Shown here in pieces: positions 47,916 through 61,700 of a DNA stretch of 64,000 nucleotides. How positions within the stretch are numbered: position 1 is the first letter of the stretch; every line of letters begins with the position of its first letter. Both the position numbers and the translations under genes were made by a program. The stretch spans positions 3,512,805 through 3,576,804 of the forward strand of contig CP079859.1 in NCBI GenBank assembly GCA_019339365.1. The letters are read 5' to 3'. The stretch comes from Vibrio neptunius. Lineage in GTDB: Bacteria > Pseudomonadota > Gammaproteobacteria > Enterobacterales > Vibrionaceae. A model generated the notes under the pieces. That model searched no databases and had not been told where the DNA came from. It was given only the letters and a program-made list of their open reading frames with translations.

Positions 47916-49360
47916 CTAGTCAGTACCACCAACGGTAAGCGAATCAAGCTTCAAGGTGGGCTGCCCAACACCGACAGGAACGCTCTGACCTGCTTTGCCA
48001 CACACACCGACACCTCGGTCAATACTGAGGTCATTACCAACCATAGAAACTTGCTGCATTGCTTCAATCCCTGAGCCAATCAAGGTTGCTCCTTTAACAG
48101 GGCGAGTAATTTTGCCATTTTCAATCAAATAAGCCTCTGAAGCAGAAAAAACGAATTTACCCGACGTGATGTCGACCTGACCACCACCAAAGTTTGGTGC
48201 ATAAAGACCTTTCTTTACCGTAGAGATAATTTCTTCTGGCGAATGTTGCCCTGGTAGCATATAGGTGTTGGTCATTCGCGGCATAGGAAGGTGTGCGTAA
48301 GACTCACGGCGGCCGTTCCCTGTAGGCGCAACCCCCATAAGATGTGCATTGTGCTTATCCTGCATGTAACCTTTCAGGACACCGTTTTCAATCAAGGTGT
48401 TGTATTGACCAACTACCCCTTCGTCATCGATGTTAAGAGAGCCGCGTAGGTCTTTCAAAGTACCGTCATCAACAATAGTACAAAGCTCAGAGGTGACTTT
48501 CTCACCAACCTTGCCGCTAAATACCGAAGATTCCTTACGGTTAAAATCCCCTTCCAGGCCGTGGCCTACGGCCTCATGAAGCAGAACACCAGGCCAGCCT
48601 GAACCTAATACAACCGGCATCGCGCCCGCCGGTGCAGCTTCAGCTTCAAGGTTAACTAGCGCCATACGAATCGCTTCATCAGCGTAGTGATAGGCTACTT
48701 TTATACCCTGCTCTTCCGTCAAAAAGAAGTCATAACCAAATCGTCCACCACCACCCGCACTGCCTCGCTCACGGCGTTCACCACGCTGAGCCAGTACACT
48801 GATAGACAAACGCACTAAAGGGCGAATATCTCCAGCATAGGTACCATCTGTTGCAGCAACCAGCATTTGCTCATGTACACCACTCAGGCTTACAGACACC
48901 TCTGTAATCAAAGGCTCCTTGGTACGGATGTAGGCATCCAGCTCTTTTAGCAATTGCGTTTTTGCTCTTTTTGCCAGCTTTCAAGTGGATTCTCAGCAGC
49001 GTAAACTTGTTGATTATCACTACGCTTGAACGCCTGAATTTGAATATTTTGACCTTGTTGTGCAATACCACGAGCGGCCATGGCACTTTGTTTCAAACCT
49101 TCAAGGTGGATTTGATCTGAGTAAGCAAAACCGGTTTTCTCACCCGCGACCGCTCGTACACCGACACCACAGTCAATGTTAAACGAACCATCTTTGATAA
49201 TACTGTCTTCCAGAACCAGTGATTCATGCCAGCTCGACTGAAAATAGATATCAGCATAGTCAATCTGACGGCTAGCAATGCTGGCTAAAGTCTTTGCAAT
49301 GTCCTTCTCGGTTAGACCTGCCGAGTTTAGCAATGCGTCTTCTACTTGGTTTATTGTCAT
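47916..49360 (-). CDS. tldD: Metalloprotease TldD (one-base frameshift in this sequence)
   Basis: TldD/TldE is a zinc protease that degrades unfolded peptides and matures microcin B17 and CcdA. The N-terminal part (49360 to ~48950) ends ...ESWQKEQK, and the rest begins [20 protein letters not shown] in another frame. It holds the active-site [12 protein letters not shown] and the C-terminal [20 protein letters not shown]. Adding one T to the T5 run at 48959-48963 joins them into 481 aa, exactly the E. coli length, which supports an undercalled homopolymer rather than a real break. The partner gene tldE/pmbA is not in the window. It follows the nitrilase gene by nine bases. Confidence 0.95.
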
Positions 49361-49369
49361 ACTTTGCTC

Positions 49370-50188
49370 TTAAACATGTAATTGGTTTTGGAACCGAGTG
49401 TGGTTGAGAGTAGGCATCGCCTTACGGATTTCAGATACTCGTTTTAAGTCAATATCGACCAACAGATTCTGCGGTTCACTATTGAGTTTGGCGACCACTT
49501 CTCCCCATGGAGAGATTACCATAGAGTGTCCCCAAGTTTCTCGACCACAAGGATGAACTCCAGTTTGATTGGCCGCGATAACCCAACTTTGCGTTTCTAT
49601 TGCTCTTGCCCTTAGTAACGGTTCCCAATGCGCTTTGCCTGTAACAGCCGTAAATGCGGCGGGGACCAGCATCACATTTGCACCCCGCTTCGCCAGTTCA
49701 CTATACAGCTGTGGAAAACGAACATCATAGCAGATTGTTAAGCCCAAATGAGCGATAGGCGTATCGACTGACACAATTTGCACACCTGGCTTGAACGTTT
49801 CGGATTCTCGATAACGCTGATGAGAGTCGGCAACATCGACATCAAACATATGCAACTTATCATAGTGTGCAATGAGCTCTCCTTGAGGACTGAAGACCAA
49901 TGAGGTCGTGGTCACATCATTCTCACAACGAATTGGCATGCTTCCTATGACTAGAAATACCCCATGTCGTTTCGCTACCATAGCCAGATCCGTTTGAATC
50001 ATTCCCTGATTTAATGGCTCCGCTATTGTGTGGTAATCGGTACGATGACCAAATACTAAGCTATTTTCCGGCGTGAGCACCAACTGAGCGCCAGCGGCGG
50101 CTAACTTGGCCACTTGCTGTTGAATGTAAGCCAGGTTTTCCTGTTCATCTGGCCCCGATGTCATTTGAATCAGTCCCACTCTTTCCAT
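49370..50188 (-). CDS. Carbon-nitrogen hydrolase (Nit/YbeM-type nitrilase family)
   Basis: 272 aa. The nitrilase-superfamily triad is present: Glu in LVLTPENSLVFG, Lys in AHYDKLHMFDVDV, Cys in GLTICYDVRFPQLY. The family motif AHWEPLLRARAIETQSWVIA follows. Closest in character to Nit-type deaminated-glutathione amidases, which repair by-products of transaminases. The gene lies between yhdP and tldD, a conserved order (yhdP-nit-tldD) in vibrios and enterics, and is probably co-transcribed with rng and yhdP. Confidence 0.93.
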   Translation of the reverse strand: MERVGLIQMTSGPDEQENLAYIQQQVAKLAAAGAQLVLTPENSLVFGHRTDYHTIAEPLNQGMIQTDLAMVAKRHGVFLVIGSMPIRCENDVTTTSLVFSPQGELIAHYDKLHMFDVDVADSHQRYRESETFKPGVQIVSVDTPIAHLGLTICYDVRFPQLYSELAKRGANVMLVPAAFTAVTGKAHWEPLLRARAIETQSWVIAANQTGVHPCGRETWGHSMVISPWGEVVAKLNSEPQNLLVDIDLKRVSEIRKAMPTLNHTRFQNQLHV

Positions 50189-50200
50189 GAGCGCTCCTCA

Positions 50201-53200
50201 TTATTCAATTTTTTCGCGTAACGTTTCTGGCAGCTTAAACTCGCCTTTACTCCGTGATAGCTCTTTAACGACAGGCGCATCCAATGGCCCTTTCACTTCA
50301 TAATTGACTTGAGTAAAGACCTCTACAACTGGTGAAATAACCGTGGTAATAGCAAGCACATATAGTGCTGTTTGCGGTGTCACTGCAAACGCCGTCAGTA
50401 CAGGGATACCCGACGTAATATCAGGAACAAAGTTCACCTCTGCGTCTACAGTACGTGAGTTAAGGTTAGCCAACCCTTTGATTGTCATCTCACCCGCCAC
50501 CGCATCCATCTTTATATCATTGGTAAGGAAGATACCATTTTTAATCTCACCGCTACCTTTAATCGAATTGAAGGCCATCCCGTTATCAAAGACGTCGCTA
50601 AAGTCGAGCTGCATTTTTCGGATGATAGAATCTAAGCTAAACAGACCAAGTAGGCGTGCTGCCCCACTGACATCTGAGATTTGACCTTTACCTAGCTTAG
50701 TCGAAACATGCCCTTGCAATGTGTTTACCTTCATCGACCAAGGGGAGCCATCCCACTCGACTTTAGAGTCTATCTCAAACGGTGCCTGTTGAATGCCTGA
50801 AGTAATTCCAAAGCGTTCCATTACATCACTATTGTTGTCACCAGACATCTCGATATTGAACTTAGTATGACTCATGTCCTCCGTAAGCAGCCACGAACCA
50901 TTCATATCCACCTTGTTCGCACCACTTTGGAAGAGAGCTTTTTCCACTCGATTCGGTCGCCTTGACGTTGGAGGTCTAGGTGCGTTTGCCCGACTTTATA
51001 ACCTTGCAACCAAAAATCATCGATTGTCAGTGTTATGTTGGGAACTTGCTCATGGAAAGCGCGTTCAAAATGACTGATTAGCTCTTTCTGATCTTTCCCC
51101 GCTTCAAACAAGGTCTTGTCTTTGTATTCGGCATCTAAAGCGGGAATGTACACATGTAGCCTGTCGAGCGCTACGGAGAGATCATAAGGTTCAATGTAGC
51201 TCGCCTCACCCGCGGCCTCCTGACTCTCAAGACTCATATGCCAGCCAAGGTTTTTACGTTTGGCAATAAAGTCGACATCATTCCATTCAATGCCCGCTAA
51301 GGTCAGCTCCCCCACATCCAATTCCACTCGATTGGGTGTTGGTATCTCCGGCGTGTTCACCTCATTAAGAGCCGCCTCACTCGCTCTTGATGTAGAACGA
51401 GAAAGCAGATCCGCCCACTGTTCAAGATCAAACTTGTCTGTGCGTATTTGAACCTGATGACCGGCTATTGGGCTAATTTTAAAACTGCCTTTACCTAAAA
51501 TCAGATTTGTCGCTTTTAAAACAGGTGTGTCAGGCCGAATATCAATTTCTGCTTGATACTTCAAACTAGGCAACTGTAAGCGAGCGGTAATGCTTTCCTG
51601 ATTGCCAGATGCCTGCATACTGGCTTTCCCCAGTTGATATAAGTCTTTATTCAGTGGATAAGGGTACTGACTGCTCACCATCTTAAGGTCCGCACTGGTA
51701 TCAAGTTGGTAAGTAAATCCAACATCATTCAGCTGAATATCGACTCCCATACTCCACGGGGCATGCCCCTTTAAAGGCCCAATCCAGCGCTCACCGACAT
51801 AAGGTGTTAGCGGTTTCAAATCCCAGTCACCGACAACATCAATATTGACGTTGTAACCTTGACCGGCATTCTCACCAGCAAAATCAATGGCAACAGGCTG
51901 CTTTAATAATTGCGCTGACAAACCGGCTGCGCTGACGACATCATTATCAAACTCGACTCGGCCAGACACGTTCTCCAGTTTCAGTGGTGGGGTTTCGATG
52001 GTGACCTGATTTTCATCCAGTTCAGCGTACCCCCAAGCACGAGCTTCCTCATCAGAACTAAACGGTATATTCAGTTGGAAACTGGATGCTACTTTGCCAT
52101 CAACCTGTACCGCTGTTAACGCAGCGCCCACAGAATCAACCAATGGTGAGGCCGTCATGTAGTCACGCACAGCATTACCCTGCGCGACCGCACTCGCTTC
52201 AATTTCAATATGTCCGCCCGGTGCTAACTCAGGTATACGGCCTGTAATTCGAGTCGCACTCACGTCCATTAACCTTGCATTACGTGAGTTAAGGTACATT
52301 GCATCATTTTGGAACAGTAAATCTAACTCCAAATCCGTGATGGCAGGCCAAGCGGTATCAAAACTGAACTTCGCTTGTTTCAGGCCTACCCAAGCCTGGA
52401 ACATGCCATCATTCTTATGGTATGGAAAATCACCTAGTTCACCATACCAGAGCAATTTAGCGGTATTGACTTTCCCGGCTTGAATAGCCGTAGAAAGATA
52501 ATCGGTTAGGTCTCGTCCGAGCGCTAAAGCGGGCAAATAGCGCCACGTTTCACCTGCATTATACAAATCGGCTTCCGCATAGAAGGACAAAAAGGGCTTT
52601 TATCATTCGGAAAATCGAGCTTGAACGAGCCGAGCACCTGAAGATCAGGTGTTGCGGCCGTTACTTTATCTGCCCACAAGCTCCACCCATCTTTGTGATT
52701 CTGCCACACCATATCGACTTGCCCCTGCTTAATGTTCAATGGTGCCTGAAACACTTCGCCATAAGGTAATAGGTCATCAATTAAGGTCACACTTGCTTTA
52801 GCCTGATGTATATCACCTGATATTGTCGCGGCAAGATGGCGGACACCGGGTAATAATTCCCATTGTTTCATTGAACCATCAGTCAGCTGCGCAGAATAGT
52901 TGAGCGAGTTCAGTTCTTCACCATGCATTGAAATTCGTATATCTTCCACGACACCGCCTAGGTCTAAAGTTTCTAGGAGCTGGGTGGTTTGCTTCGACTC
53001 TGGTGCCAACTTAACCAATGGGGAAATGACTTTAAGGTCAAGCTGAGAGATATTCAGTAGCCAGTCTTCAGGTTGCCACTGATAAGCAATATCCAACTCA
53101 GGCCATGGCTGGCCATCCGTTTGCAGAGCAAGTGAGTGAGCATTTACTTGCCAACCTTCGCCTTTAGGCTCAAGCTGTAATATACCCGACTCAATCAGCA

Positions 53201-54073
53201 GTTCATGCTTACGCCCCTCTTTCCATGTCAGCTCAGAAGGTTCTAATTCGACATAGGCATTGGTTGGTTTGTTGTGTTGCAGAGTAACCCAGCTATTTAA
53301 ACTCACCTGACCTTTTCAATACCCGTTTCAGATTTAAGGTATTTTGTCAGCCAAGGTGTGACCAAAACGTTGTCGACTGCTAGATAGAACTCACCGCTGA
53401 CTTCAGCCAGAGAACCATGGTCAATAAAGTTGGCTTTAACCTGAGCAGAATTAAGGTTACTGTGAGCAATGCTGACCTCACCGTCTGCTATATGGCGTCG
53501 ACCTTTGTTTTGCCAGAACAATTTCGCTATGTCGAGTTCACGTTTTGAGCCATCAACTCCCTGCAGCAAAATTTCAGAATCCACTAACGAAAAGCTATCT
53601 AATTGACGTAAAAGTAGCTGATCCAACTGCTGTACAACACTCTTCTGCTCACCTTGCGGCTGCATCGCCGTTTTTTGCCCAGATTGCACCCATTCTATGG
53701 AGCTGATGTCCAGCTTCAGGTTATGAATGCTCAAATCGGCAATCACTGGACGCCGATCAATCAGTGATTGAATGAGGTCAAATTCAACTTCGACTGTTTG
53801 TGCCGAAAAATGAATACCACTGCTTTCAGGCGTATTCGCACGCACATTCTGCAGTGATATCGAAGGGTGGGTATTACGCCAGAACCCACTGATCTGACCG
53901 ATTTCGAAATCAAGTTCTGATCCTTTATTGACCCAGCTCTGGATAGCACTTTGGAAATGATTGAGCTGGGGCAAAGTAATACGCAATGAGGTGATGACAA
54001 TAGCTAAGGTGACCATCACAGTCACCAAGAGCCATATGAATACTTGGGTGAAACGTCTAACAGTGGTGTTCAC
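50201..54073 (-). pseudogene. yhdP: YhdP, AsmA-like envelope lipid-transport protein (three frameshifts here)
   Basis: YhdP is an inner-membrane-anchored, AsmA-like bridge protein involved in phospholipid movement to the outer membrane. An N-terminal membrane segment (VFIWLLVTVMVTLAIVITSL) precedes a very long beta-rich periplasmic chain, ending KSKGEFKLPETLREKIE-like. The frame breaks three times: T4 at 53313-53316, A5 at 52589-52593 and T5 at 50939-50943. Each is fixed by adding one base to the run, giving TGIEKGQVSLNSW, DKSPFLSFYAEAD and IEWKKALFQSGAN across the joins. Restored length is 1291 aa (E. coli 1266). Broken as written, probably intact in the organism. Confidence 0.9.
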
Positions 54074-54080
54074 GAAAATC

Positions 54081-55549
54081 CTACATCATGACAACGTCAA
54101 ATTGCTCTTGAATATAAAGAGGCTCTGCCTGAACCTTGACCTGTTTGCCAATAAAGACTTCCAGCTCTGCCAGTGCGTGCGATTCATCGCCTTGTAGTGC
54201 ATCCGCAACGAAAGGAGAAGCATAAACCACAAACTTGTCTGCTTCATACGCCCGATTCACTCGGGTGATTTCACGAAGTATCTCATAACAAACCGATTCA
54301 ACCGTTTTTACACTTCCCCGCCCCTCACAGGTTGGACAAGTAGAACATAGAATGTGTTCAATACTTTCTCGTGTGCGTTTCCGCGTCATTTCGACCAACC
54401 CTAGCTGTGTAAAACCATTAATGTTGGTTTTCACTCGATCCTTATCGAGAGCGGCCTCCAAAGAAGTGAGTACACGCTTACGGTGTTCCTCTGACAGCAT
54501 GTCGATGAAATCGATAATAATAATACCACCAAGGTTACGCAGTCTGAGCTGACGAGCAATCGCCTGCGTCGCCTCAACATTGGTATTAAAAATCGTTTCT
54601 TCGAGATTACGGCGCCCCACAAAAGCACCGGTGTTAATGTCAACCGTCGTCATTGCTTCTGTTTGATCAATAATCAGATAACCACCAGATTTGAGCTCAA
54701 CTTTACGCTCCAGAGAACGCTGAATCTCATTCTCGGTATCGTACATGTCGAAAATAGGTTTATCGCCATTATACAGTTCGAGCTTTTCCGTCAATTCAGG
54801 AACATATTCAGATGTAAACTCTTTGAGATTTTCAAACTCCAAACGAGAATCAACCAGTATCTTAGTCAATTCTGTACCGACAAAATCTCGGAGGATACGT
54901 TGAGATAATCCAAGCTCACCATAGAGCGTAGAGCGGGTTTTGTACTTGGTACGACGTTCATTCACCTTAGACCAGAGGCGCTTAAGAAATGCAGCATCCT
55001 GAGATAGCTCAGAGTCATGAGCGCCTTCTGCAGCTGTGCGAATGATAAAGCCGCCATCTTCATCGCAGTAATGACCGACCACTTTTTGAGGCGGTTGCGC
55101 TCATCTTCACTCTCAATACGCTGTGATACGCCTACGTGGCTAGCACCGGGCATAAATACCAAATAACGAGAAGGTAGAGTAATGTCCGTTGTCAAACGAG
55201 CACCTTTAGTACCCAATGGATCTTTCACCACCTGAACAACAATGTCTTGCCCTTGCCGAACTAACTCGGAAATATCTCTGACCTGAAACTGCTGTTTCTC
55301 ATTTTCAGCCACACATTCAGTATGAGGAACGATATCAGAAGCATGAAGGAAGGCGGCTTTATCGAGACCAATATCAACAAAAGCGGCTTGCATCCCCGGT
55401 AAGACACGACTCACCTTACCTTTGTATATATTACCGACTATTCCGCGCTTTGCTTCACGTTCAACATGGATCTCTTGTAGGGTTCCCCCTTCAATCATGG
55501 CCACGCGAGTTTCACTCGGGGTCACGTTGATTAGCAACTCTGCACTCAT
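54081..55549 (-). CDS. rng: Ribonuclease G (one-base frameshift in this sequence)
   Basis: Endonuclease that matures the 16S rRNA 5' end and turns over some mRNAs. S1 domain at the N terminus (GIVGNIYKGKVSRVLPGMQA), catalytic core with Asp residues in GGIIIIDFIDMLSEEHR, and zinc-link cysteines in ILCSTCPTCEGRG. The frame breaks at the T5 run 55083-55087; adding one base restores RLKKVVGHYCDEDGG and gives 489 aa, the E. coli length. It sits between yhdE and yhdP in the conserved mre-rng cluster. Confidence 0.96.
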
Positions 55550-55566
55550 CGGCGCACCTCAATATT

Positions 55567-56133
55567 TTAAATTATAAGAATTTGTGCAAGAGCTGGTCTG
55601 TTTCGAATAATGGCAGCCCCCACCACAGCGTGATAACTGCCTTCAATACGCGTAACGAAACGTCCGCCAATCCCTTGGATCCCATAGCTACCAGCCTTAT
55701 CGCATGGTTCACCAGTATGCCAGTATTGCTCTATTTCATTTTCGGACAAAGGTTTAAACCAAACGTCTGTAGTCACCACTACAGTCTCTTGTTGTTCTAT
55801 GGTTGCAACGGTCACTGCCGTCATTACCTGATGAGCACGACCTGAAAGTCGCATCAACATCTGTTTAGCCTGTTCCAAACTCTCTGGTTTTTCCAGAACC
55901 GTACCATCGCAGACCACGATCGTGTCTGAACCAAGCACGACGGAATCACTCTCAGCCTCTACGCCAGCCATCGCTTTATCTAAAGAAAGGCGTGATACAT
56001 ACTGAACGGGCGTCTCTTGATCGGCCTGCGTTTCTTCAACATCGGTGCGAATGACAGTAAATGAATAGCCCAGTTGTGACAGCAATTCTTTCCGTCTCGG
56101 AGAGCCTGATGCTAACACCAGTTTTTTCATCAT
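55567..56133 (-). CDS. yhdE: Maf-family dTTP/UTP pyrophosphatase YhdE
   Basis: House-cleaning nucleotide pyrophosphatase acting on dTTP, UTP and modified bases. 188 aa. Maf motif LASGSPRRKELLSQLG at the N terminus, EETQADQ, catalytic Asp in VLGSDTIVVCDG, then EKPESLEQAKQML. Location between mreD and rng identifies YhdE rather than YceF. AAGG precedes the first of two ATGs. Three bases separate it from mreD. Confidence 0.94.
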   Translation of the reverse strand: MMKKLVLASGSPRRKELLSQLGYSFTVIRTDVEETQADQETPVQYVSRLSLDKAMAGVEAESDSVVLGSDTIVVCDGTVLEKPESLEQAKQMLMRLSGRAHQVMTAVTVATIEQQETVVVTTDVWFKPLSENEIEQYWHTGEPCDKAGSYGIQGIGGRFVTRIEGSYHAVVGAAIIRNRPALAQILII

Positions 56134-56136
56134 TAA

Positions 56137-56625
56137 TTACCTTATATGCCAGTGTCGTCTTACTCTACGCATCAATAGGAATAGCCATGGCCAGAGAATA
56201 CAGTTGATTAATCCGCTCCAAAGTGACAGCAGATTAAACGTTATGTCCTGTATCAAATACTCACCCGAAAAGATCAAGACGTCGAGAATCATGGAAAGCA
56301 CTCCAATCAGCATCGCTTGCTGCCAAAGTGCCATATTGCGTAGGACGAGGAAATTAAGTGCGACGAGGTACACCACAATTGACATCATCATACCGCGGAT
56401 ACCTAATGTTGAACCTAGCAGTAAGTCCCACAACAGACCGAGCACCAAAGCTGTGCCAACGTTAACTCGATGAGGTAATGCAAGTACCCAGTAACAAATC
56501 ACCAGAAACAACCAAGACGGTCGCAATACATCCAATACACCAGGCCATGGAATCGTCTGCAGTGTTAAGGCAATTAAAAACGAGACGACAATGACCATCT
56601 TGCCTTTGAATACACTATTTGCCAT
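56137..56625 (-). CDS. mreD: Rod shape-determining protein MreD
   Basis: Inner-membrane component of the elongasome that links MreB and MreC with cell-wall enzymes. 162 aa with five to six membrane helices (MVIVVSFLIALTLQTIPWPG, SWLFLVICYWVLALPHRV, GLLWDLLLGSTLGIRG, and others). Its start overlaps the end of mreC by 11 bases, so translation is coupled. Confidence 0.95.
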   Translation of the reverse strand: MANSVFKGKMVIVVSFLIALTLQTIPWPGVLDVLRPSWLFLVICYWVLALPHRVNVGTALVLGLLWDLLLGSTLGIRGMMMSIVVYLVALNFLVLRNMALWQQAMLIGVLSMILDVLIFSGEYLIQDITFNLLSLWSGLINCILWPWLFLLMRRVRRHWHIR

Positions 56626-57501
56626 TACCTGTTACCTCTTGCATATTGTCCGGTAATGCCTGTTGGATTTTGTTCTGACGTGAGTCATTTGGCCAGATCA
56701 ACAATAGATAGCGTAGACGTTCAAAGTCTACTACGGGTTCCGCTTCAATAGCGGCAAACTCTCGTGCCGTATCACGCAGCACATCGACGACATGAGCCAC
56801 AGGATATCCCTCTGGATACACGCCCCTAACCCAGAAGTCACCAATAAATCACCTTCCTGAATATCTAGGCTAATCGGGATGTGATCTAAGTTAATTCGGT
56901 CAATTTTGCTATTACCTGACGCAATAACTCGAATATCGTTACGTATCACCTGAACTGGAATTGCGCTCTGGCTATCAGTCAGTAACAACACTCTGCTATT
57001 GTGCGCTGATACAAATGTCACCTGACCAACAATGCCTTTTTCGTTAGCTACGGGTTGACCGACATAAACACCATCTATCTGGCCTTTGTCGATGACAACC
57101 TGTTGGCGATAGGGGGACGTATCCACTGCCATAACCTCAGTAACGACCTTACGCTCATCCCGCACAAACGAAGAGCCCAGTAACTTTCGAAGACGCTGGT
57201 TTTCTTCACGGTACTGATCCAAAAGCAGCATGTCGTTTTTAAGACGCAAAATTTCGCGTTTAAGCTGGTGATTACTCTCCATAAAGTCTTTGCGAATGTT
57301 GAACCGTTCATAAGCCCCGTCAAACATAGTACGAGGAACATCAGCGAGATACTGAATAGGGGCAACTACGCTGTTGAGCAAGTAGCGTACCTGTGCAAAT
57401 GCGCCTAAACGACTATCAGCCAGCATAAGGCTGGCTGATATAATGACTGCGAAAAACAGGCGTAGCTGAAGTGAAGGTCCTCGGCCAAAAATAGGCTTCA
57501 T
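56615..57501 (-). CDS. mreC: Rod shape-determining protein MreC (one-base frameshift in this sequence)
   Basis: Periplasmic scaffold of the elongasome that activates the PBP2-RodA pair. N-terminal membrane helix (LRLFFAVIISASLMLADS), a coiled coil (MESNHQLKREILRLKNDMLL), and two beta barrels (VDTSPYRQQVVIDKGQIDGV ... NSRVLLLTDSQSAIPVQVIR). The frame breaks at the C4 run 56823-56826; one more base gives VTSGLGGVYPEGYPVA and a 295-aa protein. It follows mreB by 58 bases. Confidence 0.95.
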
Positions 57502-57559
57502 TGAATATGAGTTCCTTAATCGAATCGAAGCAGCCTAGCGATATACTAGGCAAACCCGA

Positions 57560-58645
<1,086 letters not shown>

Positions 58646-58657
58646 CTAAATGTACCA

Positions 58658-58684
58658 ATGCCTTGCCTTATCAGCAAGGCATTG
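58658..58684 (-). terminator. Hairpin between mshQ and mreB
   Basis: Perfect 10-bp stem AATGCCTTGC / GCAAGGCATT with a 7-base loop, 30 bases after the mshQ stop. The following minus-strand bases are only moderately T-rich, so it may be factor-assisted or a 3'-end stabiliser. Confidence 0.6.
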
Positions 58685-58715
58685 AACTATAAACATGGAC
58701 TGAAACCCGCAATTT

Positions 58716-61700
58716 CTAACAGATTCCTAACGAAAGTCGAAAAATCTCGTTGTCTCTAATTCTGCTCGTTCCACCAAATGACTCGATCACTCCTCGGTAT
58801 AGACCAAATTGTGTCAGTCCTGAAGTGACATCATCCAGACTGCCATCGCCATTTTCATCATATTTTAGCCAAGGAAATAACAAATCCACATTGAGAGAGG
58901 TTGTGATCGTTCCAGTGCTACCAGATCCGGGAGGAGTAAACTCTATCCAAGACTCTCCACCGCTGGCTATCGCAGAAGTAAGCGAAGCATTAACCTCCGG
59001 CTGAGTAGGACTACCATTAGTCACAACCGTGTAGTTCCCCGATGTAAATACAAAGTTACCGATCCCCCAAAGCTAGTGCATGAGTCATCGGTATTGGTGT
59101 CAAAGCGATCACTTTGATAATGTTGCAGCTCCAGTCGCTGTCTCACCGTAGCAATCTCAGAGCCATAAGTGTCGTTGATAACCAATCTTCCCCAGCGTAG
59201 GGCCATAGTCCCATCTACATCATCAAAATTAATTCCTTGGCAATTACCTGAGTCATTGGGCTTTAAGCAAACACCATCGGAATCCGTCACATCACTCGCA
59301 GTTAATACCAATTGAAAGCTAGCAGTAAAAGGATTGATTGGCGTCGTTGCCTTGGTGTAATAAATCATCTCATTTTCTAGCTACCATGGTGCTGCCAGTC
59401 GCAGGTGTTCTGGTCACACTGGGTGAAGCCGCAGTGTCGAGAGCCATCGTTAGACTGTTATCCGAGAGGTAGTTACGGCTTCCCCAATTATTGCTATATC
59501 GCCACCATTCACCGATAACATAGTTACCAACAGGTGAACCATCCACGGCTTTAGGATTTAGTGTCAGTTCAGGGCTAGTCGAATAACCAAAGATTGGCCA
59601 ATGTAGCTAAACTTCGGGGATTGAGAGCAAGCACCCTGCAGCACTGGCGTATTCAAAATATCAGTAGACGTCGTTGGAAGTTCGAAATACGCAGGAATAA
59701 AACGTCCTATATTCCCTGTCGTACCAGCGGTAATACTCTTAGCCGTACTTCCATAAAATGAGCTTGGTGGCGTCACAGTAAAACGAAACACACCAACCTC
59801 AGAGACCGATTGCGTCACGCTATTGGTACCATTCAAAATAGGAGTATGGCTGTAAGAGGTGGTACTAATACTGCCTGCGGTGCCTGTTGAGGGCTGCACC
59901 AAACTATGACTGATGGTAATGTTGCTATGTTTGTAGTTAGGTGTCACTTGGTTATCCTGATTGTAAGCGGTCACCTTAAGATTAAAGCTTTCCCCTGCTT
60001 TGGCGAAAACACTACAACTGGTATCGGCACTACTACAGACTCCCGGAGCCCCCAGACGAATTTTTCAGCTGTTATGGTCAGATATTTAGGGAAACTCACG
60101 AAATTCTCTGCACCTCTAAGCTCTAACCCTAATTCATCTCCAGTTCCGACATATTTTGCATTCAACTGTAAATGACCTGCATCATCATAATTGAGATTGA
60201 ATTTCGTTTGACCGTTACTATCAAACGCTAAATTATAATTTGTCGCCACTAACTCACTGGTGCCAAGATCCGTATCACTTCCCGTCACATCAACAGATAC
60301 TTTAGGGCTTCCGACCAAATCTGCTCCTGGGTCTAAATACTGATTCCAAAAGGGCGACACTCTTTGTCACTCCCCCAAAGCCGACATCACATTTAGTATT
60401 GCTGTCTCCCTGCTTGACAGCACTAAGCGTGACTTCAACGGATTCAGCGGCATACTTGTCTGGCATATCGATAACAAACCGCTATCAGAAAAGACTAAAT
60501 TACAGTTCTGGTCGCTCCAGCTGCCACTACCAATTTGGCGTAAATTAGTAGAGAAAGGACGGGCCGGAGGGTTTGACCCCACCACATCTAACTTGATACT
60601 GCCTGGAGAATGTTTCCGTATAAAAAAGGTCTCAGAGCCACCAGTAATGGTTTGGGTTATTTCCCCCTTCCCCAGCCTCCTCCTCCAGGAACGACGGAGG
60701 AGATAAGGTAATGCTGACAGGGTCAGTGTATAACTCCTTACAGCTTTCATTTTTACATGCCTTATTGGTGACTTGTGATTTGTTGCATGTAATGCCTTGC
60801 CCAGTGTGGGTAATACGAAAATGATCGATTTGCTCTTCTATGGGGCGTGATTTAAACGCACAAACTTGGAAGTTATCAATCTCGTGGATATTGGTCACAC
60901 TGCCTGTCGAGCCAGTGTAATAGAGAGTAAGAAATCATCCGGTACCGCTGCCTGATTATATTGACTATCTAAAACATTAATTGGCCCGACAATGGATTGC
61001 CAGCTACCGCTCCTATCTTACGTGATATCTCTGCCTGCGATTCATTGGTGATCCGTGAATCCACCACAATTTTATAACGATGTACCGCCCCAGAATTATT
61101 GTTATCCACGGTTGGCGACAAACAGTCACCATTCTGATTCGTTTGGCCATTGTTACATGCACCCGCTAAATAACGATAACCCGTTTCACCGACACCAGAG
61201 CCACGCATCGCAACAGATTGACGTCGCCTTCCTGGTTCACTGCCTTAGCCACCTTCATTGGAGAAGTTACCATATTCATCAATCCCCACGCCGAGCCATC
61301 CACCAGCAAACCCCGGCTCATTGGGTTTAAAACCATAACCTAGAGGGCCACCAAACGCGCCTGCTCTCGGCGTAACTAGTGCATCGGAAAGCACAACACC
61401 AATACCATCCGCGCCGGAACCATTATAGGCAAAATGATCAAACTCTATTTCAACCAAGTTATCCTTAGCAGGGAATAGACGCTGATAAGTCGACGACGTC
61501 GCTCGATCTTGCACCGCTTGAGTAAAACGCAATCGACTGCTGATCACACCTGGCATGAAAGAACCACTGCTGGTCGACGTCACCCAGAGATTAGATAGTG
61601 AGCCTGAATTGAAATCATCACTAAAACACTCCAAAGGGCAACGCTTGAGTGTCACACATACCGATAAGATTAGCGCTTTCTATCGCATCGGGCTCAACCG

